Shown: positions 1 to 14,945, counted from the stretch's first letter. The stretch: DNA of 64,000 bases from Conus ventricosus (GCA_018398815.1 CM031618.1:49555023-49619022); one strand, 5' to 3'. The notes: generated by a model from the letters alone, not told the origin. A program made the numbers and translations.

Positions 1-1489
1 CAGGTGTAATGAAATTATTAACCAACCGTGTTTGGCCGCTGCACTGAAGGGAAAAGCATTTGTTTCCAAGCCCCTTTCCTTTTGGACACATAATTCCCGC
101 TTTCAGCAAATGACTCATCTTTCCCAAAACAAAGCATTTGAGAGACCACGTTGTTTATGTCAGCAGCACCAGGTAAAAAAGGGGGGGCATTTACTTTTTT
201 ACAAAACAGCATGCGCAAGTGTTCACTTTTTTGGAAACCACCTCTATAAACCAAAAAAACAAACAGAAAAAACATGTAAAGTTGAAAACAATTTAGGGTG
301 AACCCAGTCTTTCCCTGAAAATGAAAAAAAAAAAATTTTCTTGGGCTTTGAAAAAGAATTCTTTTGCTATGAAAAAAGATTTTTGCTGCTTGGGAAATTT
401 ATTTTTCTGCCGTGAAAAAGGGAAGGGCAAACGGGGGTTGGGGTTTGGGGGAGAAAAAGGGGGGGGGGATTTGGCGGTTTAGCATTTCAAACAAAATTTT
501 TATGTTTTTTTCTTCTGCCTGCAGTCATTACAGTTTTTTAAACGGAAACCATTGGGTTTTCTTTCTGTGGGTGGCTTGTGTTGAGTTATTTCCCCTTTTT
601 TTTGGTTTGGTCTCCAAGCATGTTTTTACTTTGTTTTTTTATGCTACTTTTGCATATTTTCCTCTTTTATATTATTGGGGTTTCCCTTTCTTTTTTTTTA
701 TGGGGGGGAGGGGCTTTTGGGGGTCTTTAGGGGTGTAAGTTCAACCCCCCCCCCATGCCCTTTGGGAAAAAACACAACATTTTCCCTTTTACCTTTGGGG
801 GGCTGTTCCCAGCTGCTGAGGGTTTCCATCAAGGGGACGATAGCAAGACTGGTCAGGCAAAAAAAAAAAGCCAAAAATTTTAAAAACGATATTTTTTTTA
901 AAAGGTAAAGGCAGGGTGGTGGAGGGGGAAAAAAAGGAGGAAGATTGGAAAAAGAAAGAAAAAAAAAAAAAAAAAAGAAAGAAAAAAAAAACACGGGCCC
1001 GGCAAAGCAAATATTTCTGTTCAAAATATGGAACTCAATTAATTTCCCCTTGCTTTAGTTAAAAATTTAATATCTATATGTCGCGTCAACCATTTATCCC
1101 CCCCCCCCCCTGCCCCCAACTAATTCCTTGAAACAATTTGGAAATTTTTTTGGGGGTTTTTGTTTCTAAACATGCCGATAAAAAGTGAAAAATTTACAAA
1201 CAAAAAAAATATGTAAAAGCGTGGTAAGATTGAGAGAACGTATGCACAGCATTATACTGAAAATGAAGAAATGGGATTATCAAACAGACAGGCTTTTTAT
1301 GCAAACTTTCAAATGATTATAAATCAGAAAACATGTTAAAAGATGCACAGTGGATGAGAACTTTGCAAAATATTGTTCAAAAATAGTAAATGCAATCATT
1401 TTTGGTAGGATGTGTGTTTTTCATTTAATAACAATCAACATGCTCACAGTGATTCAGATAACAGATAGCAGCTAAACTTATCTTTCATA

Positions 1490-1506
1490 ATGACAAATCT
1501 ATATTT
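1490..1506. other. Empty target site of the tRNA-headed retroposon
   Basis: Aligned to the reverse complement of 41300-42070, block A is continuous here, whereas the other copy carries 742 extra bases. The reverse-complement text ATAGATTTGTCATTATG at this point corresponds to the direct repeat ATGGATTTGT that brackets the insertion near 41306 and 42059. This is the site without the insertion. Confidence 0.6.
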
Positions 1507-3239
1507 AACAATTTTCATTTTTGTTTCAAAATGCATATAGTAGAAGAGGTGTTTCGTGTTGGGACATCTTTTATGAAAAAAGCGATAATCTTAAAGTAAT
1601 GAAGCTTTCTAAAAAAAGTTTATAAACATAGGTAATTATCTTTATCATCTTGGTTGCCTCCACATAACAAAGGGACATGCTAGGAAAAAAAGTGAAATTC
1701 GAAAACAACTCGGACGACTGGCCAAAATAAAAAGAAAAAATAATGAAAGGTATCAGTATAGGATCAAAGACTTAATTATCATTTTGTTCCTAGGTGAACA
1801 TGAAACACCTAATGCCAAGCTTTTCTTCAGCGCAAAAATCGGATCAAACATCCCAGTGGATTGAGAATACTTTCTTGAAGGATATAAAGAATACAGAAAG
1901 AAAAAAATCAAATAGTTTCAATTGATGATATGGCACACAATTCCAGTTTCAAACATCATTCTAAAAAGAATAGGACTGTCGAGAATGATCGATGCAACTG
2001 TTGTGGTTTTAACAAAGGTACACCAGATAACCACATGTTGTTTCAAGCAGTTCTTCAGAATTCTAGGACGATTCAGTGGACTATTTAAAAACCAAATGTG
2101 TTAATTGTGCTGGACTGCTATTTAACGTCCATTTTAAGTTTAAAATAGACAAGATAACCACAACAGATCAAATGTGCATTTGATATTTATTATGTTCAAG
2201 GTATTCTTAAAATCAAGAAGTTAGAAGAAATGATGCAGATACTAGAGTACCAGTAGTTATCAGTGAATTGAAGTGCAGGATGTCTAATGATCTTAGGGAA
2301 AAAACTAACCCTGTTATATACTGTACACAAACTGAACGACTTTGTGCATTATAAAAAGCAACCTGAAATAACTAAATTGTAAATAACGAGCAATTAGGGT
2401 AACTCTTGCTATCAAGATGAGGCAATTATCCCACCCCGCCCCTAACGTAATCGAATGCCACTTATGACACCAAATCGCTTAGCTGAAATGCTACCCCACA
2501 GTGCATACAACGAATCAGGAGACCAATCATACCCCTTCCCAAAAAAGGATGTTCCAAGCTTGCACATATACCCTGTACCAATACATGTAAACAGCAACAA
2601 CAGCTGGAGAATTAAAAAAAAAACACACCATAAATTGACACTTAATCCAGACAAGCACATCCTTTTTGAATACAGTAAAACGGAACACGCTGACGATAGA
2701 TGTATATGAGTACACGGTAATTATTCTATGGCGAAACGTGTTCAATGAATGTAGAACCTTCATAGCAAGGTAAAAGCGTACACAAAATGGCTGTTATAGC
2801 CTACATGATTTATATTGGCGGCTAGTAAGTTGGTATGCAGCAGCTGTTGGCGTATACAAACCCTTCAGAGTCACATCGGAAGCAAACGCATGCATTTAGA
2901 GAAAACAGCAGGCGCATTCAGAGATTTAAGAACATTTGGCCTAGGCAAGTGAGAAAATCGAGATTCCATGTAGACATTAGAGTGGCAAGGTATCAGTCTT
3001 GGAGCGCTCACACCAGCAATACTCTCGCTAAGTGATCAGTAAAACTGGCCATTGTCCACCTTCTTTCACTGCTCATCAAATACTTGCATCAATCATGGCT
3101 TATGGGCCGCTGTTGGCTTGTTTTATATTGACCTTTTTCACCCAATACTATTTTGTTTGCTTGCTTGTCTGTCTCTTAATATCTTTCTGCCAAAGAAAAG
3201 TTCTAAATGAACGTTTGGTGGAAAGGAGGAATGTGGCTT

Positions 3240-3480
3240 TAAGACAAATCCATTAAATTTTGATGCAGATTCGTTATGGAATCCTGTCTAAGTGCACGTC
3301 TTGGAGAGTTTAGCAAGATTATGCAACACATTCTGAATGCATGTTTACCCATTAAATCTTGTTGTGGATCCGTGCAGAGGATTCGTTTTGCAAGATTACA
3401 GAAAAAAGTACCAAACGGATGTTTCCTCATTAAATGTTGATCTGGATCCGTGCAGAGGACATCAAAGGGTAGATCCGAGA
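3240..3480 (+). repeat. Short tandem repeat, about 90-bp period, ~3 units
   Basis: The phrase CATTAAATnTTGATnTGGATCCG recurs with drift at about 3250, 3350 and 3430, twice followed by GTGCAGAGGA. The inverted partner around 39800-39990 shows the same three units. An ORF crosses it but the frame is not kept in the partner, so it is not called a gene. Confidence 0.55.
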
Positions 3481-4039
3481 CCCATCATCATTGGTGGAGT
3501 GGACTGGCAGTGCTCCCAAGGGCGACCCAGTTGCAGGACTATCCAGACAAAGATCCACCAGACACTGCAACCCTTGGTGCCTTTCCAAGAACAATCAGAT
3601 TAAATGTAGTGCAAGTGTGTGAGAGTGACAAAAGAGTGAGTGAACTCTTGATAGATGACACACGTTTCTGCGTTGTGACCACTATTTGTTTGGAGCCCTA
3701 CAGCGCTGTCAAGCTACCCTTCATCTTCCACCCCCCCCTTCACCTCTTCATCCCCCCACCTTACACCTTCCTCACCTATCTCATATTCCATTTGCCCCAT
3801 GTCTTTACAGCAGTCTGAATTTTTCTGACCTTCATTAGCGAACCCATCTCTGCCAGTCATGCAAAGGGCAGCACGTTCACTTCTGCTGCTAATTCATCCC
3901 AAAGGTCTCTTTTTGTCATCATGTTCATCTCAAAGACTTCTTCTTTTTTTTCTCTTTTTTGTACTGGCAGTTCACCTACCAGTTCAATAATCATCAGTCA
4001 TCTCAAACACATTGTGGCATTTACCTATTTATTTACTTT

Positions 4040-4475
<436 letters not shown>

Positions 4476-4576
4476 TGATCACCATCTAACTTGAAAACAC
4501 CATCTACAAATGCTCCCCTTCCCAACTACCCACCTCCACTCCCCCACCTTAGCTCTCCTCTCGCCCACTCTTTCTC

Positions 4577-4676
4577 NNNNNNNNNNNNNNNNNNNNNNNN
4601 NNNNNNNNNNNNNNNNNNNNNNNNNNNNNNNNNNNNNNNNNNNNNNNNNNNNNNNNNNNNNNNNNNNNNNNNNNNN
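4577..4676. other. Assembly gap, 100 N
   Basis: Exactly 100 undetermined bases, a conventional placeholder for a gap of unknown size. It directly follows a TC-rich stretch. Confidence 1.
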
Positions 4677-4867
4677 TAATGACTTGCAGTAGTTGGAAAG
4701 ATGGACTAAGGGGGGGGGGTGGCGATTGGAGAGGAAAACTGGGAACATGAAATTAAGAAAATACACCACAGATAAGAAAACTCTTCACTAGCCGCATGAG
4801 GGAACCATGGCAATCCCCTTCGAAGGCAAATCCATCCGCACCGCCTGCTCCGAGGCCCCCCGTCCGC

Positions 4868-4977
4868 CGGATCGGAACCCACCAGGGAGACACGGCTGGT
4901 TGTGTCTGCTCCTGGCGTCAAGTAGAGACACACCACAGTTGATAATACCGTGGTGTTCTCACCACCAAGGGTTCAAA
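4868..4977. repeat. Dispersed repeat Y, copy 1
   Basis: From CACGGCTGGTTGTGTCTG to CACCAAGGGTTCA this matches 12085-12175 and 35680-35770 with many substitutions. Shared landmarks are CACGGCTG, a GGCnTCAnnTnGAGA core, and ACCAAGGGTTCA at the end. An ORF starting at 4807 crosses it, but the other copies do not keep the frame. The family is unidentified. Confidence 0.55.
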
Positions 4978-5213
4978 AAAGAAGAACCCAACAGCACCCC
5001 CAAAGCAGCCAGCGCAGGGTAGTAAATGAAACCAAACGAAAAAGTGGGTAGGAAAAAAGTTGCTGAAAAACTAAAGATCTTTGCCCATTACTGCGAGGAC
5101 GGTTGAGTTGTTGACCTCCGCTTGTTTTTCCCCCCACTATTAGATTGTTAGTCTATGTATTTGACTTCATTCACGTTTAAAAGGCTGTGCCAGTCTTGAA
5201 TAAATGTTACTCT

Positions 5214-5415
5214 GTGTTAGGTTTTCTTTGTAAGCAAAAGTTACCCTACTTGTTTACTGTTTATTGTTTACTGTTCCCTGCCTCATTTCATTTCAATTTC
5301 GTTTCGATTAAATCGAGGTTTTTTGTATTTGTTTCTGTCCGTCTTTGTGTTCGTGTTAGGTTTTCTTATGGGAGCAAACGTTACCCTACTTGTTTACTGT
5401 TTATTGTTTACTTTT
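5214..5415 (+). repeat. Imperfect tandem duplication, ~140-bp period
   Basis: GTTAGGTTTTCTT, then GCAAA, then GTTACCCTACTTGTTTACTG occurs at about 5217-5276 and again at 5356-5415. An ORF runs through both halves and on to 5727, but nothing in its translation is recognisable and no second copy is available to test it. Confidence 0.6.
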
Positions 5416-5928
5416 CTAACAGTCTTCATCAGATCTTCTTTTGGATTCAGATTCCCAAATCGCATATTCAGTGACACATGTCAGTGTAACTTTGAACGGT
5501 TGGCTGTTATTGAGCACTGTTGCCGTGTTTCTGGGGACACGTGCACCTACGTTTTGTCCGGTGCATTCAAAATCATTGTTCTGTCATTGTTGACGCGAAT
5601 GAAGGACAAAGTTCAAGCGCTTACGGACGCGCAAGCGTCATACTGGGATTGCACACCTCATTTGTTTTTCATTGTTAGTCCACGGTGGCGTTATCAGCAA
5701 CGGCACGATGCTGCTTATGTGGTTTGAGCGCTCCTGTTTGTCTGTTTCTTCAGTTGTGCTGGAACCGGTGAGTCGTGCGGTACAACCTGGAGACCCGTCG
5801 TGTTGCGGCATGCAAAAGTGCGTTGGAAACCGTTGCTGTCCAACCACCGATGGTTGCTGATGAGGAAGCCATTCACGGGGGCAGCTTTTTAGTTGCATCA
5901 CTCTGTCTCTCTGTGCCTCTCTGTCGCA

Positions 5929-5929
<1 letters not shown>
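5416..5929. other. Unrecognised single-copy stretch
   Basis: No match to other parts of the window. An open frame covers 5323-5727 on the plus strand (134 codons with the upstream duplication). It has no recognisable motif or signal and could be a chance ORF. I see nothing else. Confidence 0.3.
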
Positions 5930-5992
<63 letters not shown>

Positions 5993-6198
5993 TCTCTCTC
6001 TGGTACTTGTTTGGCCATAGCATATTCACAGCCACTAGGTTCATAATACCATTTAGACCTTTTTTCTTTCCAAAGGCCAAAAAAAGAAAAAAGAAAAGTG
6101 AATACAAATGGTCATCAAGCGTGTATGTAACTTTATGTACCACTCAGAGTGTGAGAGAGGGCAGAGCTTGATTGACCAACTGTCATGTGTGTGTGTGT

Positions 6199-6293
<95 letters not shown>

Positions 6294-6352
6294 TGTGTGT
6301 GTGTGTGTGTGTTAAAAGAAAGAAGAGTCAGAGAGAGAGAGAGAGAGAGTGG
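5930..6352. repeat. Microsatellite cluster (TC)n, (TG)n, (AG)n
   Basis: TC repeats at about 5930-6001 and TG repeats with a few interruptions at 6184-6312, then AG repeats at 6330-6350. The 180 bp between them has no recognisable feature. Confidence 0.95.
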
Positions 6353-8429
<2,077 letters not shown>

Positions 8430-8640
8430 CTTCTAAGTTACACCTCTTCGTCCTCTTCATTTCTTACTAACTAATCTTTCCTTTGTTCTAAATGTCCCTC
8501 CCTCTCTTCTCTCTAGTCCGTCGCTTCCACAGAAGTGACAGGCAATCTCTGTTTTTTTTGTCCTAAGAACACAAGTCGGGTCGTGTGACAAAAACACGTT
8601 AAGAAGATAGACGCAAACCTGTAAGTAAAGACGCATTCAG

Positions 8641-8725
8641 AAAGTTTTTCCTTCCCATTTTTATCCGGTGATACAGAAACCCTGAAATGGGGAATTGTTT
8701 TGAACCCATTGCAGACCTAATACTT
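8641..8725. repeat. Left arm of ~84-bp direct repeat flanking the LINE
   Basis: AAAGTTTTTCCTTCCCATTT through CAGACCTAATACTT recurs at 11143-11227 with only about two differences. Sequence outside the two arms is unrelated, so the repeat ends sharply. It behaves like a very long target-site duplication or a duplicated flank. Confidence 0.8.
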
Positions 8726-8789
8726 TTGAGAAGCTGCTGGATCGTCCCATCCCCCCCCCCCCCCCCCCCCCTCCCCAATTTCATTCCAC

Positions 8790-10743
8790 CCTTCCGTCAA
8801 ACCTCGCATGACCATCACATATATTTCTACACAGAATTGTTTAAGACCTGGAAAATGGCAAGCATGAAACTCTTCCGCCATCTCCCGCAAAGCAGGACAG
8901 TGTCTTGAAGATGCCAAGCAATCTTATTATGGTGACAAAATTAATTCATGTACTTCGTCAAAACAACTGTTTTCACTGTCAAATACTCTACTTGGCAAAA
9001 CAAAAACATTATCATTTCCTTGCAATATACCGGCTTCAGATCTCCCACAGCAATTCAGTGATTTCTTTTCCGAGAAGATAAAGCGTATTAGAGACAATCT
9101 TGACTCTGATTCATGCCGGTCTGCTCTTTTTGATTTGTATGATGGACCTTTGTTTTCCTGTTTTGAACCTGTTAGTGAAAAGCAGATTTTTGATTTGATT
9201 GCTCATTCTCCTGGTAAAAGTTGTATCCTTGACTCTATCCCCACTCCCCTCATGAAACAGTGTGCCTCACATCTGGTGCCCTTGATTACGTCCATTGTGA
9301 ACAAATCTCTCGCATCTGGTTGTGTCCCTCCACAGTTCAAACATGCTGTTGTCACACCTTTGTTGAAGAAAAATGGTCTTGACGCAAATGATATGAAGAA
9401 TTTTAGACCAGTATCGAATCTTCCATTTCTTTCTAAAATCCTTGAAGCAGCTCCAATCCCATTTGTCAGATAATGGTCTCCTGGAAGTGTGTCAGTCCGC
9501 TTATAGGAAAAACCACAGCACAGAGACTGCAGTTCTGAGTGTCTTAGACTGCCTGCTTTGTAAATCAGACGATAAACTGGTCTCCCTTCTAGCATTGCTT
9601 GACCTCAGTGCTGCTTTTGATACTCTTGACTACTCTATCCTACTCAAGAGACTCAAGGTTACTTTTGGATTTGACTATATGGTTCTCAAATGGTTCACAT
9701 CATACCTTTCTGACAGGACACAGACGGTAATCGTTAATGGTGCTGAATCATCCCCTTCTCCTCTTCTGTATGGTGTTCCCCAGGGCTCTGTCCTTGGACC
9801 AGTTCTTTTTACCCTTTATTCTCAGCCCTTATCTGACGTTATTTCTGCCCATGGCTGTGACTTCCACAAATTCGCAGATGACACTGAACTCGCTAAGAGC
9901 GCAACCACCAGCGATTTTCAAGGTGCTCAATCAGATATTACCGCATGTTTTAGGGACGTAAAAGTCTGGATGACCAGCAACAAACTCAAGCTGAATAGTG
10001 ACAAAACCGAGATCATGGCTGTTGGTACCTCCTCTCGTGTCAAGATGGTTAAAGCTGAGTCGGCAGAAATTGATGGTGTTGTTTTACCATTCAAAGAGTC
10101 AGTGAAATATTTAGGTGTCAGCATTGATCAAATGCTCTCTATGCAGAACCAAATATCGAATGTTTGTCGTGCATGCTTCTTGGAACTGCGACGTATTGCT
10201 TCTATCCGGTCTTACCTCTCCACACAGGCAACAATCAGACTCATCACCGCGATGGTAATGTCCCGAGTAGACTACTGTAACTGTGTTAGCAGGACTTCCT
10301 TCAGAACAGCTTGCACGATTACAAAGGGTGCAGAACTGTGCAGCTCGGCTTGTGCTCAAAAAGCGTAAAAACGAGCATATTACACCTTTGTTGCGTGAAC
10401 TCCACTGGCTTCCTATCAAATATCGATGGCAGTTCAAAATTGCAGTCTTTGCCTATCGTTACTTTGATGGGACACTCCCACAGTATCTTTCTGCTTCTCT
10501 GTCCACCTATCAAACTTCTCGGTCTCTTCGATCATCTTCTCAAAAACTTCTGAAAATTCCTAGGCGCTCGTTGAAGACAGTCGGTGAGAGAGCATTTAGC
10601 TTTAGGCGCCCACTCTTTGGAATTCTCTTCCTGACAGCTTACGTGATCTGCCTACATTATCTAAATTCAAGTCAGAGTTAAAAACATACTTCTTAGGAAA
10701 GCCTTCTTCAACCATTAATGCTGTGTCTATTATTCTGACCTGA
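8790..10743 (+). pseudogene. LINE reverse transcriptase, frameshifted
   Basis: This is the polymerase of a CR1/L2-like LINE, which copies element RNA into DNA at a nicked chromosomal site. Reading starts in one frame (a stop near 8862; GDKINSC near 8930; PVSNLPFLSKILE near 9410), shifts at about 9450-9470, again at about 10290, and again at about 10610, ending at 10743. Visible motifs are LLDLSAAFDT (motif A, about 9598-9630), GVPQGSVLGP (motif B, 9772-9801), FADDTEL with the catalytic Asp pair (9871-9891), and LKLNSDKTE. The C terminus LSKFKSELKTYF is typical of the family. All polymerase motifs survive, so the breaks may be recent or partly consensus errors. I am sure of the RT and less sure of the clade. 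Confidence 0.85.
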
Positions 10744-10815
10744 CTTTATATGTACTGCATGCAAAACTGTATTGTTTACGCTTGAACCGTTGAACTTGAT
10801 AAGTGCGCGTGCGTA

Positions 10816-10824
10816 GGTGTGTGT

Positions 10825-10895
<71 letters not shown>
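10816..10895. repeat. (GT)n microsatellite in the LINE 3' UTR
   Basis: About 75 bp of GT repeats with one break. The second LINE copy has the same array at 34377-34462, so the array was there before duplication. Confidence 0.95.
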
Positions 10896-10896
<1 letters not shown>

Positions 10897-11142
10897 CACA
10901 TGTTAGTGCGAGTGTTTGAGTGTGTGTTGAGCGCAATGAGTTGATCCCAAGAATTGCGCTATATAAAATCTATACATTATTATTAATATTTATTATTCAG
11001 TCTCCCTGACATCCTGCCCCCAAGCCCCCCACTCTCTCATCAAGCCACACCCTTTCCCTCTGCAAGAACAGAATAGCAGACCTACAGACATTCTTTTTTC
11101 TGCCGTACAATCTCCCTCCTACTGGCCATTCAACCCCACTTA

Positions 11143-11227
11143 AAAGTTTTTCCTTCCCATTTTATCCGGTGATACAGAAACCCTGAAATGGGGAATTGTG
11201 TTGAACCCATTGCAGACCTAATACTTA
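11143..11227. repeat. Right arm of ~84-bp direct repeat flanking the LINE
   Basis: Near-identical to 8641-8725. It is followed by ACGAATCGATGGGA, which also follows the corresponding repeat at 34709-34796. See the left arm. Confidence 0.8.
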
Positions 11228-11254
11228 CGAATCGATGGGAACCACGAACAATAT

Positions 11255-11640
11255 TAGAATAATTGGCATTCATACGAATTGAAAAAAGTGCGCTGCGTCA
11301 GCAATCTATTCTCAATGGACAGTCTTGGGTATTCATGAACTCTGTTTACTGAAAACAAAAGAAGAAAAGCAACCGTCAGGAAAAAGCAACACTCCGTTGA
11401 TAAAGGGCATTCATACACATTGACAAAGGAGTGACATATGCAAGCATTGTAGGAATGGTGAGCATTCAAACACACTTAAAATAAAACCGCTGAGAAACAT
11501 CAACAGTGCAAAAAAGGCGTTCATACACATACACAAAATGATTCAAAATTATCACCCATATAATAATAATGAGCATTCACACATCTGAATGTACTGGTGG
11601 GAAATACAGGCAATGTGTAGATGATGGGCATTAATACAGT
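11255..11640. repeat. Degenerate tandem repeat, ~55-78-bp period, ~7 units
   Basis: GGCATTCATACnnATTGA-like text recurs at about 11264, 11327, 11405, 11459, 11517, 11571 and 11626. The minus-strand translation shows a drifting YEC/HEY/NAH motif every 18-26 residues, broken by stops. A second copy lies at about 34830-35200. It is either an old minisatellite or a dead repeat-protein exon. Confidence 0.5.
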
Positions 11641-11681
11641 CCCCCCCCCCCCCCAACACACACAAACAAACGACCAAGCAC

Positions 11682-11729
<48 letters not shown>

Positions 11730-11762
11730 ACACACGACACACAACGCACACGACACACTCCA

Positions 11763-11827
<65 letters not shown>

Positions 11828-11981
11828 CTCTTTCTCTCTCATTCTCTCATCACACACACATACATACACGCGTGCACGCGCGCACGACACACACAGTTGG
11901 TAAACACAACAATATATTATAACGACACCAATCACTCTCTCTCCTGCTCTCTCTCTCACTCCTCTTCCTCTTATCTCTACC

Positions 11982-12050
<69 letters not shown>

Positions 12051-12060
12051 CACTCAATCA
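11641..12060. repeat. Microsatellite cluster (CA)n and two (TC)n arrays
   Basis: A C-run at 11641-11654 is followed by CA repeats to 11730, TC repeats at about 11766-11824, and a further TC array at about 11985-12047. The same order recurs at 35203-35645. Confidence 0.95.
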
Positions 12061-12077
12061 CACACACATACATACTG

Positions 12078-12178
12078 GATCAGAAGCACGGCTGATTGCT
12101 CTGTGCCCCTCTGGCATCAGATGGAGATATACCACCGTCTACAATTCTGTGGTACTCTCGCTACCAAGGGTTCATGTA
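12078..12178. repeat. Dispersed repeat Y, copy 2
   Basis: GATCAGAAGCACGGCTGATT through ACCAAGGGTTCA is related to 4868-4977 and almost the same as 35673-35770. Confidence 0.6.
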
Positions 12179-14410
12179 TAAAGGCCCACAGTTATTTAAG
12201 ATAAGGGATTTAGAAACAACAGGGATTTAGCGCCTAGATGAAGAATAGCACATCTCCGCTTTGCTGGGAAACGCGTCGAAAGACATGTTTGCCATTTCCA
12301 GGCTGCTTGGACAACCTGTATTATTTTCTACATCTTAGGCAACAGAAACTTTGATGGTTTCATTATTGTGTTCTGCATGATGTTCTGTACGATGTGGACA
12401 ATATGGTTTTGACTGTCTTTGTTTTCTGTGTCAAGTTCTGTATTATGTGGGCACACAAGGTACCACTGATGGTAAACTGCACAACCAGCAGGAAGTCAGA
12501 GGTGATTCCAAAATACTATGATATGTACACACCACTTCTGTGGAGCAGTTTTGGTCCTGCATAGATTATCAGCTCAGTTTCAGTGCTATGATGAGACCTA
12601 GGTAGTGACTGGAAAGGGGTGAGAAACCCGCTGAGAGTCAAGTTCAAGTGTAAACAACAACAACAACAACAACTACAATACCAACAACAATAACAGCAAA
12701 GAAAGTTTAAAACAATTTGGTAGCTTTTCAAGACTTCATGAAAAGGTGAAGTGGGTCTATTTCATTTCATTGTAATTGATCTAGATTTTTTCAGCAGTTA
12801 GTAACTCAAGAACATTTGCATGCATTAGGAATTATCCGAAAATGAGAGCATTGTTCATCATGTCATTAAATCAGGGCAATAGAACGTGAAGACGATCCAG
12901 AAAAAAAATGTTTGCAAGGTGGGATTAAGGTCATATATTCTTGGCAGGAGAAGAACGATTGTGCGTTTGAGTCACAAAGGTGAAGTGGTTGAGAAACAGA
13001 CCACGGGAACAAGGTTCAGTTCAAGCATACAGATGAGGTAAAGCTGGGACAACGCTGTTCCTTATGGTTTTGACATTGCCCTAAAATAGTGCAGAAAATG
13101 GCATGGGACGCTACGTGAATGGGGACATCGTGAGAAGGGTCATTTTTGTCGATTCGTTTGTTTTTAGTTTGTTTTCGTTTCTTTTCCTTTCATTCAGAGT
13201 GACGACTCTACTTCATGAAGCGTGAAAAAAACGTTTTTTTCTGTCTTATTGTAATATATTGTTTAGCTTCTCGAATACCTTGTGTGGCCTTTTTTTCCAC
13301 ATGGTCTTTAAACAACTGCTCATGAACTCACAAACTAATGCTGCGCATAAATTCTTCCTGTCTCGTGTTTATACTTCTCGGTGCCCAGCACCTGTATCAT
13401 ACCAGGGGTCAGACCTAGCTACTGACAGTTTGTATCTGGTGACTAGGGTCGTGGTCGTTCAGTGAAGTGCTCATGGTTGAACCCAAAGCTGCAGCACTGT
13501 GGGTTGAGGATGTCTGCCAGGAGAGACAGATGGTCAGGGCCTGCCTCAGAGGATTGCAGTTCAGGGTCTTCAGATCGTGTGCCATGAAGCGTGGAAGGCT
13601 GATGTCACAGTGGCTGATGACAAAGAAGTGAATGAAGCAGTGCCATGAAACACCTCTGTGTTTGTCATCCAGCTTATGTCTCTCCAATCACTAACCAGCC
13701 TTGGTTAAATTAAGACGTTCAAGAGGTCCTTTAGGCGAGCAATAGAAGGGTGTTTTTTTTAAGCAGATGTTTAATACACCGACTGTGCATCAGAGACAAG
13801 GATGAGGGTCACACCTCTCCAATTTAATCTGAAGTTGATCAGGGAAATTCTTGTCTGGTAGTTCTTGCAGTCTGGTGGCGGTTGGTACGTAGAGAAAATG
13901 TGAACAGTTCAGAAGAGGCCAAGAAAGGAGGGCACGGACAAGCTCTAAAGCACAGTGTCTGGAATAGAAACAAATGTTAAAGGTTTAACATGAGTAGCAT
14001 TCATAGTAAATGGCCACGGATATACCACTTCTAAAAGGAATGGATAAACATTTAATGGTGTGGTCTGAATGGATGAAACTGGAACATTTGGCTTTATTAC
14101 AAGCTTATTTCACTTAAGTTTCAGTCAGAAGCATAAGTAAGATTCATTACTCGTAATGAAAATTCCAATCTTTATTCGTTTTCCTTAGGTAAAGAATGTG
14201 CATTGAAAATTGCTCTCATGAACTGACAGAGAGAGCCTTGCAGCATATCTAATCTTCCTTCGCACAGGTTGCCCAGCTCTTTGGGCTAGAGGTGAGCTCA
14301 AAGAAGATAAACGTCCTCCACCAGCCTTCATCAAATGAACGTCAACATAGGAGAGACTGAATAGAAAGCGTTCCTTAGTTCACCTAGCTGGGAGCAAAAG
14401 GGAAATCGAC
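12179..14410. other. Block B body: duplicated non-coding DNA
   Basis: This 2.2-kb stretch is repeated at about 35770-37985 with scattered indels. It includes a CAA run at 12655-12675 and T-rich tracts. A 90-codon minus-strand frame (13415-13687) has a partly matching counterpart at 37040-37285, but the two copies stay open in different frames over the same DNA. I do not call a gene. No RNA gene is visible. Confidence 0.7.
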
Positions 14411-14416
14411 AACACA

Positions 14417-14459
<43 letters not shown>

Positions 14460-14501
14460 CACACGCACACACACGCACACGCACACACACACACAAACAC
14501 A

Positions 14502-14532
<31 letters not shown>

Positions 14533-14535
14533 CAC

Positions 14536-14582
<47 letters not shown>
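14411..14582. repeat. (CA)n microsatellite
   Basis: About 170 bp of CA repeats with a few ACG and ACCA interruptions. Confidence 0.97.
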
Positions 14583-14585
<3 letters not shown>

Positions 14586-14912
14586 GAAACCAATTCGTTG
14601 TCAGATTAACCCATGGTTGTACTGACATTTAAGAAAACATCATGAACAGAATGTGAAAATGTCTCTTTTATTCAAATCTTTGCCCAGTCATAAAGATAAT
14701 GACGGAAGAATTGTTAGCCTGCACCTGTTTTCCCCACAACTAAATTGTTCAGATGTTGAGCGGTGCGTGAATGCTTGCGTGCGTGCGTCCGTACGTCCGT
14801 GCGTGTGAGCGAGCGCGCATGTGCGTGCGTGTGTGTGTATATGTGTGTGTGCGTGCGTGCGTGCGCGCGCGCGCGCGCGCGCGCGCGTGCGTGCGTGCGT
14901 GCGTGCGTGCGT

Positions 14913-14945
<33 letters not shown>

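Larger units (their letters stand above)
8726..10995 (+). mobile_element. 5'-truncated non-LTR retrotransposon, CR1/L2-like
   Basis: The element holds the end of the endonuclease region, a full reverse transcriptase and a 3' UTR with a GT microsatellite. The tail reads AATTGCGCTATATAAAATC and ends in ATT-rich repeats, the kind of terminus usual for CR1/L2-type LINEs. No 5' UTR or complete endonuclease is visible, and a poly-C run lies at 8751-8770. Its 3' part is repeated at 34001-34566. About 147 bp separate the tail from the right 84-bp direct repeat. Confidence 0.75.

Noticed and set aside
5323..5727. 134-codon plus-strand frame as a host gene
   Set aside because: Its first part lies on a tandem duplication, the translation has no recognisable feature, and there is no copy to test conservation; left as unrecognised.
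13415..13687. Minus-strand 90-codon frame, possible exon
   Set aside because: The second copy (37040-37285) is open in a different frame over the same DNA, so neither frame is preserved.
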